The notes under the pieces are model-generated. The model was not told the origin of the DNA, made no database searches, and saw nothing but the letters and a program-made list of their open reading frames with translations. A stretch of 64,000 bases of DNA from Massospora cicadina (lineage: Eukaryota > Entomophthoromycota > Entomophthoromycetes > Entomophthorales > Entomophthoraceae), in NCBI GenBank assembly GCA_022478985.1, contig JAKSZP010012159.1, positions 1-64,000 on the forward strand, written 5' to 3'. A program made the position numbers and the translations under genes. Shown one piece after another: positions 33,801-44,602 of the stretch; the stretch's first letter is position 1, and the number at the start of each line of letters is the position of its first letter.

Positions 33801-34372
33801 AAATGGAGAGTTTAGGCGGGGCGTTGAGCCATCGCAGGGAATTTATCTTTAAAAAATTGGAGGGTATGAACCTGCTGAATGGAATGGATCTCTGCTCAAT
33901 TAGCTGGTCAGCATCACTAGCAGTATCAATCACTTTTGAAAACCTCAACAACTGTTGGAGATAGGTTTGTCTTAATATCATGGCTATATCAATTCTTTAC
34001 AGCCTCAACCTATCCAGAATCTGCACTTCCATTAGGGCCCATAGAATAATAGCTTGCATCTTCACCACCACTTCAGACTTGTCATCATAGGGATTTTCAA
34101 TGTACCTCGACAAGTTACTAATTAGGGACTGAGAAACTGGCTATATCTCCTCACAGGGGATGGCTTTTTTACGCTCATCTATCCTTTTGACTTTTGAAAG
34201 GATTATAGGAGCTGTACCAATTTTTTGGGGAGGCGTTAGAAGTTCAGTGTTTTTTTTTTGCCTTAGAAGTGACAGACTTGGGCTGCCCCATGATTGTAAG
34301 CTTTGCACTAGGGGCAGCCTGAGTTGAGGCTAGGGAATTTGAAACAGCATCTTGGAGGGGCTGATATTTTAT

Positions 34373-35300
34373 TCATCTTAGGGACCACTTGGAAATAGGA
34401 GAACAAGGCAAAGTAATAACTGAAATCACCAGCTGAGATTTTGAAACTGAAGCTGGAGGGGAGCGCTGCCCCATAACTGGCAGTATATTTTGGCTATCCT
34501 CACATGGTGCGGAGTATCTTATCGCTGAAGCTCTGCAGAAAATGGGTTCCAGAGGGATACATCCATAGATGAGGCTGGAAGGGTCAAAGTTGATTCTCGC
34601 TTTGGAGCTCATTGCAGAAGTTCAGTTTCATGAAAGTCAGCCACTGCTAGAAGTCCCTCCTTGATATCCCATAAAGTTTGGAAGGTGTGCTTGACTGCAG
34701 AGATATGCATTGCTAAAGAGTGGTAAGATGCCAAGCTTGCCATGTTAGCTGCAATAGCATTATCTAGAGGGAGCAGTTTAGCCAGCAACAGAGGTTGAGC
34801 TTTGATATAAAATTGCTCAACAAACAAGAAGATAAGCTTTCCTTTTGCAGGCTAAGGGAAATAAATGCCTTTTTTTGCCGTTTTAAACTCTTCTTGGAAC
34901 CAAATTCAAAGTGAGCGCTTAATTAACCTCCACCCAGTGGTAAGTGTGGCCATATGGAGAACCATGATCTCCTGAGCCATAACAAAAGAAGGGAAGGATA
35001 TTTTTGAGTTTCTACTGGTCATTTGCTCCTTTCATCGCAAATTCATACACAAAGAGGAAGGAAGCAATACTGCCCTTGACTGCCCCCCCTCAGGTTGGGA
35101 CCATCTAGTACTAAAAAAATACTGCCCTTGCCTGGGGTAAACTTGTCCCTGAAAGGGGTTTGGGAATGGGGGAGCCTCAAAGTGGCAAGGAAAATGCGCT
35201 GTTCCAGTTTTTATAAGCTGAGACAGTGCTGGCTAGATGCTGGGCTAAAGCATCCAGCCAGGATTTGAAACTGTGGGGAGGGTGTGAGGATTATTCACCC
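34373..35300 (-). pseudogene. F gag
   Basis: Frame 34609-34827 FVEQFYIKAQPLLLAKLLPL then DNAIAANMASLAS and DIKEGLLAVADFHE matches D gag. The upstream part (34830-35060) has AQEIMVLHMATL and FQEEFKTAKKGIYF. A second micro-insertion interrupts it at 35079. Confidence 0.75.
35079..35117 (+). mobile_element. Micro-insertion 2 (39 bp, A-tailed, 13-bp TSD)
   Basis: CCCCCCCTCAGGTTGGGA then CCATCTAGTACTAAAAAAA, flanked by AATACTGCCCTTG (35066-35078, 35118-35130; the A boundary is ambiguous). It interrupts F gag. It extends the family about 20 bases further 5' than copy 1. Confidence 0.8.
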
Positions 35301-35339
35301 CAAAACCCTCCATTTTAACAGTGCTTTGTGGTTTACTAC

Positions 35340-35357
35340 CCCCTGTAGCGAGCACCA
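35340..35357 (-). other. Primer-binding site of F
   Basis: Minus strand TGGTGCTCGCTACAGGGG lies two bases inside the LTR end. One change from the common site. Confidence 0.75.
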
Positions 35358-35359
35358 CT

Positions 35360-36063
35360 TGTTGGAGTTTAGGCTTTAGGATATGATCACAGGTGCGTTT
35401 TCCACCTAAATTCCAACAATAATTTGCAGGAGAAGTTGTTCTCTACTGTGGGATAATATTCAGGGGTAATCAACCACTATAATAAAATACTACTACTTAA
35501 TATAAAAAAATAAATAATGTTTTTATAAGATTTTTATTAGTAGTGGCAAGAGAAAACCCTCATAATAAGTTGAGGATAGTATTTAAACGTCAAGGCGCAA
35601 AGTTTTTATTGCTTAGTAACATCTGAATTATGGAATATTGGAATTTGACCTATTGGATCCGTCAATACTTGCGTCGCTTTTATGTGAGGGCAGATGTGAA
35701 AGTGACATCTGGGGAAATGAACCCATCAGGCAGAGATTTTATAAAAATAGACCAATCAGAAGGCGGGAAAATATTTTCACCCTGCTGAGCCCCCTCTGAC
35801 CCTATAAAGGGGCCAATCTCCACGGAAAGGCTGTACTAAAATAGAAGTGGCCTGGAGAGGAGCCTCCAATGAACTCCTATATCTAGCTGACAATTTGGTG
35901 AAATCTGACCACCCAAACTTGCTTATCTGCCCGATTATTAGGTATAAGTGTTACCCCAATCTAAGGGATTCCACCAGGTATTGACCAGGGTCTTTTGGCC
36001 GACCTTTTTATCATTTACCTCCAAACCACTCTTTTTGATACATCAGACGTATAATTGTCTTTC
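35360..36063 (-). repeat. F 5' LTR (about 704 bp)
   Basis: Begins TGTTGGAGTTTAGGC on the plus strand and pairs with F1 (2865-3487 plus 6278-6373). The TATA region is CCCTATAAAGGGGCC near 35798. The right terminus has lost the final CCAACA. Confidence 0.88.
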
Positions 36064-36244
36064 ATCTTGTATACTTTTTTTATATCTTATACTTAGATTT
36101 TTATTTAAATTTTTATAGTCAATACTATAAACCAAACTATGTTGATTCCCCTGATTCTTTAAATACTTTCACCAAGTTTGAAATCTTATAATTATTTTAT
36201 TTTAGGAGAGAATATGGAATATACAAACTTATATACAATGATTT

Positions 36245-36290
36245 TTTTTAGTACTAGATGGTTTAAACCCAAGGGGGGATTCATCGATGT
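36245..36290 (-). mobile_element. Micro-insertion 3 (46 bp, A-tailed, 17-bp TSD)
   Basis: The minus strand reads ACATCGATGAATCCCCCC, TTGGGTTTAAA, CCATCTAGTACTAAAAA. Exact flanking copies of CTTATATACAATGATTT lie at 36228-36244 and 36291-36307. It is the longest copy and shows the C-run and GGGTT block in common with copy 2. Confidence 0.82.
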
Positions 36291-36307
36291 CTTATATACA
36301 ATGATTT

Positions 36308-38200
36308 GATGATAAGACTAGTAGGTAGCTGCAGCTTCTTTTAAATAACTCCATACCTTTATCAAATCTTTAAATAAAAATGAAATAATGGCAAGAAGAA
36401 GACTTAAATAGGGATTTTATGCCAGGATAAAATAATAATGGGGAGCAGATACCACTAAATAGGTAGCACTACTGACCATTCCTAGTTATTGATCACCATT
36501 GCTAGCCATAATTCAAGCAACGACAGGCTTTCATGCTATTGAAGATTTACAAATTACTGTCTCATCACGTTCACCAAGTGACTGGAGCAAAAGCCAGTTG
36601 TGAATATTTAAAACATCTGGGACAAGGCATGAGAATTTAGAGGCCCACACAAGCGGATAGAGATTATCTAAATTGTATTGCTTACCATACCTTTGTAATA
36701 ATGGTCTTATGGCTCAACTTTTTAGCCACACTTACCAAGTGTGGACCCCATATTAATAATGATAAAAAGGCTTGAATCTGGATCAGTTGATTCTGAGCAT
36801 CTTCATAAAAAAAAGTCTTGAGAGGGATGTAAATCTGGTTGTGGCTGCTTGCTGGATAGCAAAAGCCTCATTATAGACAAAATTTCTGAAACATACTGCA
36901 AACAAAATAGCTTTAGCAATATCAACCAAAGATTTGGTGTACGCTGAGCATTCCCATAAGGGTACCCCAGGTTGGAGTATCTGTCCATTTTTATCTCAAG
37001 CTGAAAAATTTTCCAGGTGATTGAGTGCTGATTAGAGGTTACCAATTTGCAATTGAGGCCTGTAACTAAATCCTTGAGATTGTAGTTGGTGTCATGGCCC
37101 TCCACCGCACAGTCATTAAGGGTCTGTAGTCAAGATGACAGATTTGGTGATGCTTTCAGGGGTGTGCTAAAACAGCAATTAGTAGTTTTTTTAAAAGATT
37201 TGTTTTGCCCTAAAAAATTCATACCAATATGATTCTGCTCATCCCATGTTGCAGCAGTGGTCTTTGCTGAAAATTGGGATTTTGAATCCTTCCATATTTG
37301 ATCTTCATCCTGTGGCGCCTATGAAAATGATCATCTGACCAACCTCACGGCCCAGTTAAATAGCCTCCAATAATGGGGGTGGTGATGCTGGGAAGGCAAT
37401 CATGGGTGAAGCAGAATCCACTCCAATAATGGCTGTGATTTTAGAGGTTCTGGGATATATCTTGGACCCAGGCATAGTTAATACCCCACATGAGCGCAGA
37501 ACAGCAAATGTGTGATTGTAAAATTGGAGAAATGGCTTTGTCCAGATCTGGTGGGCATGTAATTCAAAATTTAGCAGGCCCATACCACTTTTGCATTTGG
37601 GTTTGAACAGAGTGTGAAATATAATAGGCGCTAGATGTTCTTTGAATCACAGTAAGGTGCAGATGAAATAGTTTATCTTACTTTCAAGAATGGGCTCAGT
37701 GACAGAATGTGGGCCATATATCAGAGCTTCAAAAAGTTTGAAAATTACAAGTGCTTGCACCTTCCCTTCGAGGTTCAATTGATCATATTTCCAGAAGGCC
37801 TACAGGGTGACATGCTGGAAAGCACTCTCTTGCTCTATCACCTCAACTTCTAGTCCTAATTTAGTAAAAAGAATCTCAAAATAATGCTATGTTTGTGTTA
37901 GATAAGGGAGTAAGACCAGATGGCAGGAAAATTGTGGTGTCCAATCTTGCCAACTATAGTCTTATATATATTAACCTTTGCATTTGAATCCAGTTGGTAA
38001 AGATAAGGAATTCTTCAATGCCTTGAAGGGCTCTCTCTGAACTGATCCCACCATTGTAATGGGCAGGTTCGCACCAATATGCTACAAGGGAGTTGGGAAG
38101 CACAAGCCATGTAACAGACCACATAACTGACAATCTGGCGAAAGTCCACCCTAAACCCGTCCGCCATTACTGGAAGCCTTGATGTATTCTCAGACTACAG
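36308..38200. other. Unrecognised old sequence, possible decayed coding on the minus strand
   Basis: The minus strand carries two open stretches (37356-37583, IIGVDSASPMIAF; 36803-37105, GYPYGNAQRTPNLWLILLK) joined by frames with frequent stops at plausible tryptophan positions. I could not place them in a family. No LTR, terminal repeat or TSD was found. It could be a decayed transposon of another class or a host pseudogene. Confidence 0.35.
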
Positions 38201-38767
38201 TTATAGCAATGCTACATGCAAGTAGCAGCGTCTGACTCCACAAAAGAGCTGAGAATGAGACCGAAGCCTGGGCTAGCTCACTCGTTGAGCTCTCTTTTCC
38301 AGTTTGGTTTAATAATAACGATAGATAAACTTTGAAATTCTTTCAAGCTTTTTTAATTTTCTTGATTCTAATGATAATTATTCTTAGAAAACGAAACTGA
38401 ATTACCAGTTATTGTTTTCCCTTTTTATAGCATAGCAAACCCTACTTAAATAGCTCATTAACCCTAGTTTTTGAAAGATGACCAGATCATCATGCGCAAA
38501 AGCTCTGCATCTCATTGAATCATAAAATAGACGATTTGAGACACTGGTCATGTGGTATGCCAAATCAGCCCTTCATTCCTAATCCCCAAATCCTTACCTA
38601 CAACTCTGTTTTCAATCTGTTACTCCTTCATCCCAGAATCTTTCTAAATCAATCTTCAAATTCGTGGCAGAATCCAATATTTTATTAGTTAGGTTGATTT
38701 TTAGATCAGGCTGAGCCCATCCCTCACATCGTCCCCCTGTGAAACCAAAAACTCTTAGATCTTCTCT

Positions 38768-39227
38768 GGGCAACGTGCACATTCCCCAACATCTGCCAGG
38801 TTGTTTCATCCACCGGATACCCTCTTTACTTCACCAAAAATTGCCACTGGCCTCTCACCCATTACTCGTTAAGGATCCGCTCAATCTCATACTCCTGATC
38901 ATTCTACTCTCACAGGATCAACAGTCCAGGCCACCCCAGTCCTTGCTCTCATAGCTCCCAAAGTTGTAAACTATGGATGACCAGATGGGCCTCTAATCCT
39001 TCTGGAAGGTACAATTCAAATGTGATCTTATTGATCACCTAAATCACCTTATACAGGCCCAAGAACTTCAGCCCAAGCTTCTGATCTTCACCACTATGGC
39101 TTAATTTTTTGCTCCCACCAACACTCAATCTCCTGGAGCTAACAACGGATCCAGCGCTCTTTGTTAGCCCACATATCGCTTCTTCACCACATGGCGTGCT
39201 CCAGGTTCCCTTGTAACTTACTTCCAA
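38768..39227 (-). pseudogene. H integrase C-terminus with chromodomain
   Basis: Minus frame 39039-39227 ends in QKLGLKFLGLYKVI, the GPY/F-type module. Further on, IERILNE-stop-WVRGQWQFLVK and RGYPVDETTWQMLGNVH form a chromodomain with two stops. Chromodomains of this type guide integration to marked chromatin in other chromoviruses; here only the sequence resemblance is seen. Confidence 0.82.
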
Positions 39228-40640
39228 TGACCTTCATCTTGCGGGATAATTTTCCCCCCATGGCATACTCCGCCGCTTGACCCCAAATCCAACGCTTGAT
39301 TTAATCCATGGTTCACAAAAAATGGAGGTCATCCCTGTCAACGATTGATAGTGGTTATTATAGGCAAACTGGACCAATATGACCCAAGTGACCTAATTGT
39401 CTTGTCAGTCCAAAAATGGTTCATCAGAGATATTGCTCTATTATCTGGTTTACCCTTTCCGTCTGTCCGTTATATTTAGGATGATACACTGAGGACCTAC
39501 ATTGGCGAATTATTAAATTCTTGAGCAAATTTGACCAGAATTTTTAATGTGTTGGGGTCTGAAATCTGAAAAAATCTCACAGTAGGCCATGTTGGGTGAA
39601 TATTTTATTGATGAAAATTTTTGATGTGTCTTTGGCTAAGAAATTAGAGGTACATAGGAAATATTGGCATATTTAGTCAGCCAATCAACAAAGACCATTA
39701 TTGCATCCTTCCTTAGACCTTGGGTAACCCCATAATGAATCAACACTAACTGAACCCCTGGCCAACTAAGCATTTGGAGTGGTACTAACTTACCCATGGG
39801 TGGCTTCCTTAAAGGCTTTAATCAAGTGCAAACGAAGCATTCCTCTACATATTTAATGATATTTTTTCTAATTTCAACCCACAAATATTTCTGACATACT
39901 AATTTGACCATCTTCTGAACCCTAGATGCCTCTCCAACAGGTAGTTATGTGATGCCTGTAGCACCTCCCATTGTAGCATCAGATTTAAAACTCACACTCG
40001 TGAGCCATGGTACAATAATTCGTTTTCTTCCTGTACTTCTAATGGTGACTGTGCTGTTGCCTTCCACTGTTTCAGACCACAACTGATGATCAAATGCTGA
40101 CCTCCTTTGCTTCCACCAGATTTCCTCCCCCAATTTGCTCTACTTGCTTACCAACATGGCAAACTGGTCTTACTGGAACATGATAGCTGTGTTATAGTCC
40201 TCCAACTCAGTCTTCTCATATGCTATCCTCAGTCCCATATAACAAATCCACTAAGGTGTTGACCGCCACCCAGTCAGTAGTTTACATGGAAATCATATTG
40301 AACCAGCTCCACATGCCAACAGGCTTGGCGCTGATTCATCTTCCTAGGCTTGCAGTAATACTCCAATGCTCAATGTTCCGTCCAGACTACAAAAAGATGT
40401 CAGCCATACAGCAGGTGGTGCTGAAACTCCTGCAAAATTGAGACCACCGCTAGTAGCTCATTGTCATATAACAGATAAAAATGTTTCCACTGGAATCATC
40501 TTCTGGATGAAATAGCATAATGGGTGCTCTAGCCCGTCCTCCCACTTCTATAACAAGATTTCCCCATGGAAGATTTGAGGCATCTGTCTAAACAACAAAA
40601 AGTTTCTTAGGATCTAAGTGGACGAGGACAAGCGCCAAAC
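39228..40640 (-). pseudogene. H RNase H and integrase core
   Basis: RNase H remnants VQTDASNLPWGNLVI, NELLAVVSILQEFQHHL and ALEYYCKPRKMNQRQACW lie in minus frames at about 40230-40600. The integrase core segment MVFVDWLTKYANISYVPL lies near 39640-39710 and the E motif VYHPKYNGQTERVNQIIEQY near 39430-39490. Dense stops. Confidence 0.78.
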
Positions 40641-40705
40641 TGAGCTTTTTCTTCATCTTATTGAATTCTCGTTCCTCCTCATCCCCCATAGAACGGCACA
40701 TACCA

Positions 40706-41082
40706 TGTCAGCAATTACAAGTCTGATGTATCAAAACGAGTGGCTCAGAGGTAAATAATGAAAAGATCGTCTAAAATACCCTGGTCAATTCCTGGAGGAA
40801 CCCCTCTAATTGGGGTAACACTTTTTTCGAGTACTTCTTGGGCAAAAAACACAAAATTTGGGTAGTAAAATTGCACTACTATGTGGCTATGAATCAGGGG
40901 AGTCCATTGGAGGCTCCAACCCAGGCCATTTCTAATTTAATAATACCTACACCGCGGAGAATGGCCCCTTTTATAGGGTCAGAGGGGGTCCAGCAAGGAG
41001 CAAAAAATTTCTCACCCACTGATTAAGTAAATATATCAAAACCTTATTGCACAGAACTATCCTACTTTCAATCCATCGGCCA
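40706..41082 (+). repeat. F-type LTR (F2), 5' part, plus sense
   Basis: Starts TGTCAGCAATTACAAGTC (family start TGTTGGACAATTACAAGTC). It follows the F LTR through ACCCCTCTAATTGGGGTAAC and TTTTATAGGGTCAGAGGGGG. It is interrupted by the K LTR at 41083. The remainder was not found. Confidence 0.78.
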
Positions 41083-41971
41083 TGTCAGGAGAGTGTCTAT
41101 AACTCTCCAGTTCCCAGCGTGGTGATACACGGAGCACAGGACCAACGCAAGGGAACTAATCGTCATTATAAAAGAAAAGATAGCCCCGCAGAGGGTGCTT
41201 AAGCTAAAAATAATAAGACGAGGGTGTTAAGCGTGGAGTATAATAATAGGAATCATACAGACAATAAGGCTTGAGGGGACCCCAAAGAGGAGTCCATAGC
41301 CAAGTGGTGATCTGTGCAGGAGTGTAAGGAAGCTTCATTCTAGAGGGGACCCAAGCAGACCAACTTTGCACCAATGAGAGGGTGAAATTTGCACTGATAA
41401 AATGGCTAACATTGCACAATAACTCCTCAAAAAGGCCCGCACACAGGTTTTCACATTTTTACATATTAAAATACTTAAACTAACAAAGGGTTTTTAAAGG
41501 GAAGATGACCAACAAGAAAGGTTGCTCTTGAGCAAGCATATTTAAGCCAACTTGGGGGATCATCAATTGGAGAAATTGGTACTAAGCACTGGTGCACCAA
41601 TAAGTGCACGCTTCCAGCCAACTGGGTAATGTACTTAAAAATTGACTGAACTTAAGTGATCAATTGAAGTTGAGCCTGACATGAGTTTGAAATTTCATAA
41701 ATTGAATGGGTTTCGAGCCCCCATTAACCAATAAACCAAATCAAGCTGTCATAATTTATGTGATTGTACATCCATTTTAACGCTAAAGCTGTTATAAATA
41801 GCTGGGAAAGTTGAACTCCCTCTAACCAACCTAGAAGCCTATCCTGTACCAACCGTTGGTCCAATGTGTGCCTCAATTCAGGAAGGTCCTAAAGCTTAAC
41901 CAACTTGGACTCTTGTCGCCCAGCCTTGTCCTGGCAATTGACCTTTTCAATATAGTCATGTGAACATGAGA
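41083..41971 (-). repeat. C-type LTR as the 3' LTR of chromovirus K (889 bp)
   Basis: TGTCAGGAGAGTGTC to GAACATGAGA. It aligns over its length with the C1 LTR 5434-6277. In minus sense it is directly preceded by GAGGTGAGGGTAA, a polypurine tract, and by a chromodomain frame. This ties the C LTR family to a chromovirus. Confidence 0.8.
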
Positions 41972-42420
41972 TTACCCTCACCTCTTTTATGGACTCCACC
42001 CCCTCCAGGGGGCATTCACCAAGGAAAGGTTTTTGTGAGCAGGGGCCAACTTCATGGCAGAGACGGCTTTCTTAGACTTGGAACCTGCAGCCTCGGGGAA
42101 ACGCTTGTGGAATGCTTCAATTAAGTCTTAGCATGGATACAGTCCCACGCTGGAACCTAACTATTATCAGCTGTGTCAAATCCCTTCCAGAATACAAGAT
42201 AATCAAGTCTCCTTCTTACCTGACGGGAGGCTACTATCTCCTCCACTTCCTACTCTGGCATCCCATCCAAAAGATAAGCCTCAAGAGTCTCTGGTAGGTG
42301 GCCCTTAAACAACGTGAGCTTACAGTTATATTTTTAGTGTTCTTGATTATTCTCATCTGATAACCCCTAAATTAATTAATTGCACAGGTTTATCAATGTG
42401 CAATTCTCAGCATTGTATGA
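41972..42420 (-). pseudogene. Chromovirus K integrase C-terminus with chromodomain
   Basis: The minus strand at about 42150-42300 encodes LPETLEAYLLDGMPE-stop-EVEEIVASR followed by VRRRLDYLVFWKGFDTADNS-stop-VPAWD. This is a chromodomain with tryptophan positions replaced by TAG. The same layout is seen in G (49600-49720). The lysine/alanine-rich tail (AAGSKSKKAVSAMKLAPAHK) matches G SINASLTAMKLPSPHK. Everything upstream of the chromodomain is unrecognisable or lost. Confidence 0.78.
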
Positions 42421-44126
42421 TAGTGAAAAGCATTCGTTTGATAACAATATGGAGATTATTATCCATAGTTGGATAAAGTACTAGAATTAGGCCCAACGCT
42501 TGGCCAGTATTTCCTCTCAAAATACATAGAATGTCCTTAATAGGGATTCTTTTCCTGGTACCACTTACTCGATCCATGCTCAGATCCTCATTTACAGTTT
42601 CTATCTGATGACACACAGTCAGCAGCATTCCCCAATTCAGTTCAGCTTCTCCTCTCTGGATTTCGCTCATATCCTTACTCTTTATCCTAAAGAATCTCCC
42701 AATTAAAGCTCACAGCAATAATTTCCTTGAGAAAGAATAGAACTAAAAATGGATTATAGTATAATACTTAATACTAGTTAAAGTGTTTTCCATCTAAGTA
42801 TGAGTATGAGTATATTTTATTAGTGAATTCTTAAGGGAATTTATAGTGGGAATTTGGCACCCAACCCTCAGTTGGCACCTCCTCAATGAAATGGCAGCTG
42901 ATGCCTTTGAATTACCCATCCTCATCTTATCAGCTATGGTCTTCCCCATTCTGACTAAGATTCTGTCATTGGACATCCTCAAGACCTAAAATGGAAAGAG
43001 TTGGAAAACGTGTGCCCAACATTTTCCTCTCAATCCCAGTGAACCAACCATAATTGGCAAATGACCTTCTTAGGTAATGGGACTTATTACCCATTAAGGC
43101 AGGTTGCGAACCAGCTGATTAATTTGCTAGTTGCAGGTGGCATCACTCATCTCACAACTTGATCCTTAAACTCCCAATTGGTCAGTGAAACCTGACCTAT
43201 ACCAATCAGTACACCTGAAAGTTAATCATCAATCAATTATTAGATGCCCCTATTTCATTAGCAACTTTGCCTGATGAGATATTAAGCATTCATCTAGATT
43301 AATCCCTGATGGATCTGACCCAGGCGAATAACCTAAAATCCCTCAAACCTTATTACCCCAAAATCAGTTTCAACTAATATCCGATCCACTTTGCTTTAGG
43401 GAATTTTTTCCTAGCAATCCTTGGTAATCTAGTCAGCAGGGAATAAGGGCAAAAATCCCAGCACATCCCCCTCTTGCCTAGATTTTTAGTGAGAAAAGTA
43501 TCAGGGCAGGAGAACATTGCTTTGGACACTCAGTCAAATACTTCATTTGTTCAAGCAGAGTATGATCAATCATTAATCAAAGCTTCTTGGGACAACCTTC
43601 AGCATGCAGCTCTCTTCTTCTTCCACCTTGCTACCACCTACTCATAGTGCAGTCACCACAACCTTCTGTTGTGCCGGGCTGATCAATTTACTCATGACAA
43701 TATTATTTCCAGGATTCAGTTCCCCCCATCAGGGCATATGAACCACTTTCATATTAAGGATTCTTGGTCCAGCATCCTCAATAACCTGATTTTCTCCTCA
43801 TCCTCAACAGGAGATTATTACCATCTATGTTTTTTCACAGTATAATTAAGAATGCTTATTTATGTTTGCCCTGAAATTTTCTCATAATAACCTCTTGGCT
43901 CATAACATTCTTAATACTTCTCTGGAGAGCTTATTCCATTAATTTTGAGACTAATTTTTCTGAAATTAGAGTTTAATTGATTCCAAAGTACATAATGTCA
44001 ACTATCATATAAGTCTGACATCACCCCTCTTGTCTAGCTCATATGTCAAATTATGAGTCTCATGACAACAGCTGCTTAATATTTATCTGATAAAGACTTT
44101 CAGCTCTTCCAGCTGATAAGTCAATC
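42421..44126. other. Degenerate region between K and G
   Basis: No intact gene. On the plus strand near 43480-43620 FLVRKVSGQENIALDTQS resembles the end of a retroelement RNase H (xGKENxxADxLS), which would suit a lost gypsy or tyrosine-recombinase element, but evidence is thin. A minus frame at 42407-42670 is open for 87 residues without recognisable similarity. Confidence 0.35.
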
Positions 44127-44560
44127 TGTCACTGCTAGTGATATATTTTAGTAATTAACCGCCCTTCTAAAGACAAGTTCAAATAAGCCTTTGGGGCAGA
44201 AACTGGAACCCCTAAGAGTCACAGATGACCTATCTAAGGTCATTGATAAAAAATGGGTTTTGGGGTTTGCCAGCCAAGGCTGAGGAAAACGGTTTATTTG
44301 AGGCAAAAACCCAGGTGGGAATAGAACTTAACACCCAGAAAATCACAAGATATGAGGTTACGAAATTTGGCCAAATTCATTTTTTTTATTTTGTTGAAGA
44401 ATGACGAATTTGCAGCCCATATCAGATTTCAATAACCACTAGAATCTTCGTGAATCAACCCACTATAAATTAAGTCCTAAGATGAGAAAGGCTTTGCTTT
44501 TCTCAGATACTCTGATCATTTTAATAAAGTATAGGTTTTTGGGCATATTTCCTGTATTTT
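44127..44560 (+). repeat. G 5' LTR (right end uncertain)
   Basis: TGTCACTGCTAGTGATATAT onward. It matches the first ~140 bp of the 3' LTR at 49888. The end is placed before the first gag-like ATG at 44603. No common primer-binding site follows; many chromoviruses prime differently. Confidence 0.7.
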
Positions 44561-44602
44561 GGTTATTTTCAATAAAAAAATACACCTCTACGAAGATCTG
44601 CG

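Larger units (their letters stand above)
30646..36063 (-). mobile_element. Ty3/gypsy LTR retrotransposon F, 3'-truncated
   Basis: A D-lineage element with its 5' LTR at 35360-36063 and gag, protease, RT, RNase H and integrase remnants running leftward. It is cut off inside the integrase C-terminus at about 30645 (FHVLYGQESG, then unrelated E sequence). No 3' LTR remains at this locus. Coding is heavily decayed. It hosts two micro-insertions (33670, 35079). Confidence 0.85.
38200..40705 (-). mobile_element. Chromovirus fragment H (RNase H, integrase, chromodomain, 3' LTR)
   Basis: A Ty3/gypsy chromovirus tail. Its 3' LTR ends at about 38728 (TGTGAGGGATGGG in minus sense). The LTR is preceded in minus sense by CACAGGGGGACGA and has a TATA box GCTATAAAAAGGG at 38421-38433. 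The left LTR boundary is uncertain. Gag, protease and RT are missing: the element is cut at 40706 by an F-type LTR. Confidence 0.75.

Noticed and set aside
38768..38900. Host heterochromatin protein from the chromodomain
   Set aside because: It directly follows a GPY/F integrase module and precedes a polypurine tract and LTR, and it is broken by stops. It is a chromovirus domain.
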